Shown here: positions 61,555 through 64,000 of the stretch, piece by piece
Layout of the letters: each line of letters starts with the position of its first letter
How positions within the stretch are numbered: position 1 is the stretch's first letter
Notes under the pieces: generated by a model
Told to the model about the DNA's origin: nothing
Database searches by the model: none
What the model saw: the letters and a program-made list of their open reading frames with translations, nothing else
Assembly (NCBI GenBank): GCA_016869215.1
Contig: VGEP01000002.1
Span: 124,001 to 188,000, forward strand
Direction of reading: 5' to 3'
Length of the DNA: 64,000 nucleotides
Source: Alphaproteobacteria bacterium
Lineage (GTDB): Bacteria > Pseudomonadota > Alphaproteobacteria > Rhizobiales > Xanthobacteraceae
Position numbers and translations under genes: made by a program

Positions 61555-61834
61555 TCTTGATCGTCGCGGCTTCCCAAATGCCGATGCTGTTGAGCGCGAT
61601 CCACCGATCATCAAATTCAACCTCTGACCTTGAATCTCTTGTTTAGAAACGCTCACGCAAGAAAGGCTGCGCGATCCTTCTTCTGGATTCCGGGAATTCA
61701 CAACCTCGTGAATAACGCTGTGCGAGAGCTTTGATTTGCAACCAGTGCATCATTTCGACCACCGCGTGTGGCTTCACGTTCGTCGGGAAGCAATTACAGG
61801 GTCATCTCTACGGCCAGGAACGGCATAGTAATTG

Positions 61835-61862
61835 TGATCCATGACCTCGTTTTCGTCGTTTA
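61835..61862 (+). promoter_or_regulatory. SigE (ECF) promoter for small membrane protein and regulator
   Basis: Plus strand: TGATCC, 16 bases, CGTTTA. Expected start near 61869, only about 27 bases before the ATG at 61896, which has AAGGAGC in front. The pair 61527-61554 / 61835-61862 is divergent and 280 bases apart. Confidence 0.82.
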
Positions 61863-61895
61863 AATATCGAATTCGATCAATGAAGGAGCACTGCG

Positions 61896-62210
61896 ATGAT
61901 AGCAATCCCGACTTTGGTCCGGGCTCTGAAAGCCAACTACTTTCTGATCATGGAAGCCGATCGAAATCCTCTATGGAGGCTACCGCCGGCGCAGCGCTTC
62001 CAGACCATGATCTACCTGGCAGTCATGTGGACCACCATTTTCTGCGCGGCCTTTGGACTATGGTTCTGGTACGGCGAACTCATCGTCGCGCATATGCTCA
62101 TCATCCTTGGTTTTATCCTAACCAGAGTTACGTTTGCTGGCGCGGAGCGATCGGCAATGACGCCAAGGTCGGTCAGGCCACGGGCAGTCCGCCATTTAAA
62201 CGGGCGATAA
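61896..62210 (+). CDS. Small two-helix membrane protein of the SigE island
   Basis: A 104-residue protein with two adjacent hydrophobic helices (about 37-56 and 60-80: MIYLAVMWTTIFCAAFGLWF and LIVAHMLIILGFILT) and a basic C-terminus. I know no family for it. The start has a clear AAGGAGC ribosome site, and a SigE-type promoter lies directly upstream, so it is a genuine stress gene candidate. The following regulator starts one base after its stop region (TAAATG). Confidence 0.75.
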   Translation: MIAIPTLVRALKANYFLIMEADRNPLWRLPPAQRFQTMIYLAVMWTTIFCAAFGLWFWYGELIVAHMLIILGFILTRVTFAGAERSAMTPRSVRPRAVRHLNGR

Positions 62211-62561
62211 ATGAGAACCTGCAGAAAAGATTTCCCGGGCGTCGACCGTCAGACCAGTGATCGCTTGGCTCTGGATGTGAGAACGGACGAGGAAATGATG
62301 GTAGGAGCGTTAGCAGAATTGCGTCGGACTGCTCCGGTGAGCCTGGAAGCGATTGGATATCTGCTGGGCTCTGATCCGGCCCAGGTATCCCGTTATCTGA
62401 AGGGCTCATGCAGCATTTCGCTTACAAACTACGTACGGATCGCCAGAGCACTTGGATATCGATGCAAGATTATTTTCGAAGAGGCCGACAACAGCACGCT
62501 GAAATTAAATCCATTGGAAGAGCTAAAAATTACGACTCACCAAGTCCATCATCGTAGATGA
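62211..62561 (+). CDS. Small helix-turn-helix protein downstream of the SigE-controlled membrane gene
   Basis: A 116-residue protein with a Cro/XRE-like helix-turn-helix in the middle (VSLEAIGYLLGSDPAQVSRYLKGSCSISL, read as IGYLLGSDPAQVSRYLKG). The ATG at 62211 follows the preceding TAA directly; an internal ATG near residue 29 is an alternative. Because both genes sit behind one SigE-type promoter, it may be a secondary regulator in the stress response. Base composition is lower in GC than the main genome. Confidence 0.65.
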   Translation: MRTCRKDFPGVDRQTSDRLALDVRTDEEMMVGALAELRRTAPVSLEAIGYLLGSDPAQVSRYLKGSCSISLTNYVRIARALGYRCKIIFEEADNSTLKLNPLEELKITTHQVHHRR

Positions 62562-62919
62562 ATGGTCTTTTTTCGCTTTCGGAAGATGTCTCGGTTCAAT
62601 TTTGTGTGCTCGTGAGAACCAACGAACTCTGTGGTCGTCAGTTCGCCGCCAGGTTCTAACGGTAGGCCGAGATTGGGCCTTCAAATTCAGAGAGGGTTGG
62701 ATCCCAGTTCCTGCCGCTCCGCCAACTTCTATCGCGACAACGCTCTCCGCCTCCGGGCGGCACCGACGAAAACCCCAGTATCCGCGCGGTTCACGCACCA
62801 AAGCTGTTGACCGAGTGAACCGCACCTGGGCCCGAATTCGTCTCTCTCCGGCCCGTTTTCTCCAAACCTCCTGACTTCGCCAAAACAGTACGGATTTTTA
62901 AGCGTCTGATTTGCCAGCG
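62562..62919. other. Intergenic region without recognised gene
   Basis: About 360 bases between the small regulator and the unknown protein gene on the other strand. Open frames here on both strands read as low-complexity, basic sequence without family features. No promoter, repeat or RNA gene was recognised. Confidence 0.55.
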
Positions 62920-63384
62920 TTATTCGACGCAGGAATTTCGAGCATTTCGAATCACTCTCGGGGTGCGAGGGGCAATCACGTCGAAACGCCCGCCAGTTCT
63001 TCCCGCTGCGACAAGCCGATCGCCGGCACGCGGCTGAGCCTCGCAGACGGCCCACGTCTTCGGAGGAGGCAGTTCCTTCCAGTCTCGGCGGTTGTCGTAG
63101 TACACGAAGGCGTTCTCGCCGAGCTTGACTTTGGGATCGAAGTCCTTGCGAGGAACTCCCGCGCGCTCGAAGTACTCAGACGGCCGGACCATCACACGGT
63201 ACCCGTCCGAGAATCCGTCCGGATGCAGCTTGTCGCGGAACCGATACGGAACCAGAGCGATTCCGGTTCGATTCACGCGGTTCTGGAACGGGACGCGATC
63301 ATAGGGCTGCGCCCCACGGGTTTGCTTCGTCTTATTGATCTTCTTCTTGATTTCGTCCGGGAGTCCGTGAAGCACGCTGCTCAT
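62920..63384 (-). CDS. Hypothetical protein coupled to XRE regulator
   Basis: A 154-residue soluble, basic protein I do not recognise. Notable segments are IALVPYRFRDKLHPDGFSDGYRVMVRPSEYF and GENAFVYYDNRRDW (first one read in parts). Its ATG overlaps the stop of a small XRE regulator by four bases, the arrangement of controller proteins with a toxin, antitoxin or restriction enzyme gene. No PD-(D/E)XK motif is clear, so a nuclease is only one option. Confidence 0.65.
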   Translation of the reverse strand: MSSVLHGLPDEIKKKINKTKQTRGAQPYDRVPFQNRVNRTGIALVPYRFRDKLHPDGFSDGYRVMVRPSEYFERAGVPRKDFDPKVKLGENAFVYYDNRRDWKELPPPKTWAVCEAQPRAGDRLVAAGRTGGRFDVIAPRTPRVIRNARNSCVE

Positions 63385-63614
63385 CGCCGTTTCCTCTCGC
63401 TGAAGTCGACGAGCAGTGCTGATGGATCCACGTGGAGCGCACGAGCGATCTTGATGAGGTTAAGAACCCCAAGATTGCGCTCTCCGCGCTCCACGCCCCC
63501 GAGGTAGGTTCGGTGAAGGCCTGCACGGTCGGCCAGTTCCTCCTGCGAGATTCCGAGCCCCTCGCGCTCTGCGCGTACTCGGGCGCCGAATCGCTGAAGG
63601 TCGGTCTTGCTCAT
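63381..63614 (-). CDS. XRE-family regulator, controller-protein-like
   Basis: A 77-residue helix-turn-helix protein: FGARVRAEREGLGISQEELADRAGL, HRTYLGGVERGERNLGVLNLIKIARAL (read in parts), the form of controller (C) proteins of restriction systems. ATGs at 63614 and 63623 are possible; the former is used. It overlaps the following gene by four bases. A 9-base direct repeat 25-48 bases upstream may be its operator. No methyltransferase gene lies within the window on this side. Confidence 0.8.
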   Translation of the reverse strand: MSKTDLQRFGARVRAEREGLGISQEELADRAGLHRTYLGGVERGERNLGVLNLIKIARALHVDPSALLVDFSERKRR

Positions 63615-63638
63615 GGCATGCATGATCTCGCTGTGATG

Positions 63639-63662
63639 CCTATGGGTCTACAGCCTATGAGT
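63639..63662. promoter_or_regulatory. Direct repeat CCTATGRGT upstream of XRE regulator
   Basis: CCTATGGGT at 63639-63647 and CCTATGAGT at 63654-63662, 15 bases apart, lie 25 bases before the regulator start. Paired boxes at this spacing are typical of autoregulated controller proteins. Confidence 0.5.
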
Positions 63663-64000
63663 ATCACGGCACTCGGTGATCGGCGCGCGCGCCTGCGAGG
63701 TGCATCGCGCGGCTCCGGCGTGCTGCACCGACAGATCTCGCCGACCAAGGGAACGTCACCGGGGCCGCGCGTTCCACGCGCTCGTCAACGCTGGCCAGTT
63801 AAACGTCAGCGGCTCCGTCCAGCGAAAACGGGCGTCGCTGTTAAGCGCCCTCGGTTCCTCTCTCCCCGCGGGCCAGAAGAGAGAGCGCGAACGCATCGGG
63901 TGCGGGCGCTGTGCGTGTACGACGGGGCGGCGTGCGTACCGATGCACACGAAAGTTCGACCTCCGTCCCCTTCCCCTGACCATCGCCGGCCGTCGAAACC
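63663..64000. other. Terminal region without recognised gene
   Basis: The last 340 bases hold no open frame that looks like a protein and no motif I recognise. Open frames present are arginine-rich shadows of GC-rich sequence. Confidence 0.5.

Noticed and set aside
61449-61646. 65-codon plus-strand frame in the divergent promoter region
   Set aside because: Overlaps the minus-strand SigE promoter and has no family features or clear ribosome site.
62523-62825. 100-codon minus-strand frame between the small regulator and the unknown gene
   Set aside because: Overlaps the end of the regulator and shows no protein-like pattern.
63756-63983. 75-codon minus-strand frame at the right end
   Set aside because: Arginine-rich GC artefact without start signal or family features.

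Overview
The window is high-GC DNA from an alphaproteobacterium, most likely of the order Hyphomicrobiales (Bradyrhizobium / Rhodopseudomonas / Xanthobacteraceae neighbourhood). This is inferred from the ccoNOQPG-fixK-fixLJ arrangement, the abundance of acyl-CoA dehydrogenases with Bug-type solute receptors, the type of prophage genes, and the SigE-ChrR island. No rRNA, tRNA or CRISPR array was seen.

Layout. (1) 1-7.8 kb: high-affinity cbb3 oxidase (ccoNOQP, start of ccoG, minus strand) with its oxygen control: a FixK-type regulator, haem-PAS kinase FixL, FixJ, and a single-domain receiver protein. FNR/FixK-type boxes (TTGA-N6-TCAA) lie in front of ccoN and in front of the receiver gene. (2) 8.1-18.5 kb: an acyl-CoA degradation operon: Bug receptor, four acyl-CoA dehydrogenases that look like two alpha/beta pairs, enoyl-CoA hydratase, a thiolase-like protein with a DUF35 partner, and an ADP-forming acyl-CoA synthetase. 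(3) 18.5-26.5 kb: a dicarboxylate/amide pathway: LeuCD-type hydratase, NicF-like amidohydrolase, Bug receptor, FAD monooxygenase, maleate-isomerase-family protein, an isocitrate-lyase-superfamily lyase and a HutC-type GntR regulator; a shared GTCCGGACAAAT operator lies in two of its promoters. (4) 26.6-44.1 kb: a truncated hlyD gene followed by an eroded mosaic prophage with tandem ParB-methyltransferases, Fic protein, serine recombinase, RecD2-like helicase, nuclease, repressor, fragments of head, tail, replication and lysis genes, and a nearly complete lysis cassette. Several genes stop abruptly at joins with unrelated phage genes, so internal deletions (or assembly joins) are visible. (5) 44.2-46 kb: a membrane protein and an orphan trpB. 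(6) 46-62.6 kb: a photo-oxidative stress island built around an ECF sigma factor and its zinc anti-sigma ChrR. It carries cyclopropane/modified fatty acid genes, GTP cyclohydrolase I, a CPD photolyase, an iron-sulfur (6-4)-type photolyase, Dps, two DCC proteins, a CBS protein, NUDIX, reductases and small membrane proteins. (7) 62.9-63.6 kb: a small XRE regulator with an unknown protein.

The strongest new observation is that six intergenic sites in region 6 fit one pattern, TGATCC-N16-CGTT, and face almost every transcription unit of the island. This defines a local SigE regulon whose members include genes not usually discussed with ChrR. Other points of interest are the putative FixK-controlled FixT-like feedback protein, the alpha-beta/beta-alpha dehydrogenase order, a DUF35 protein without its zinc cysteines, and a maleate-isomerase homologue that seems to lack both catalytic cysteines.
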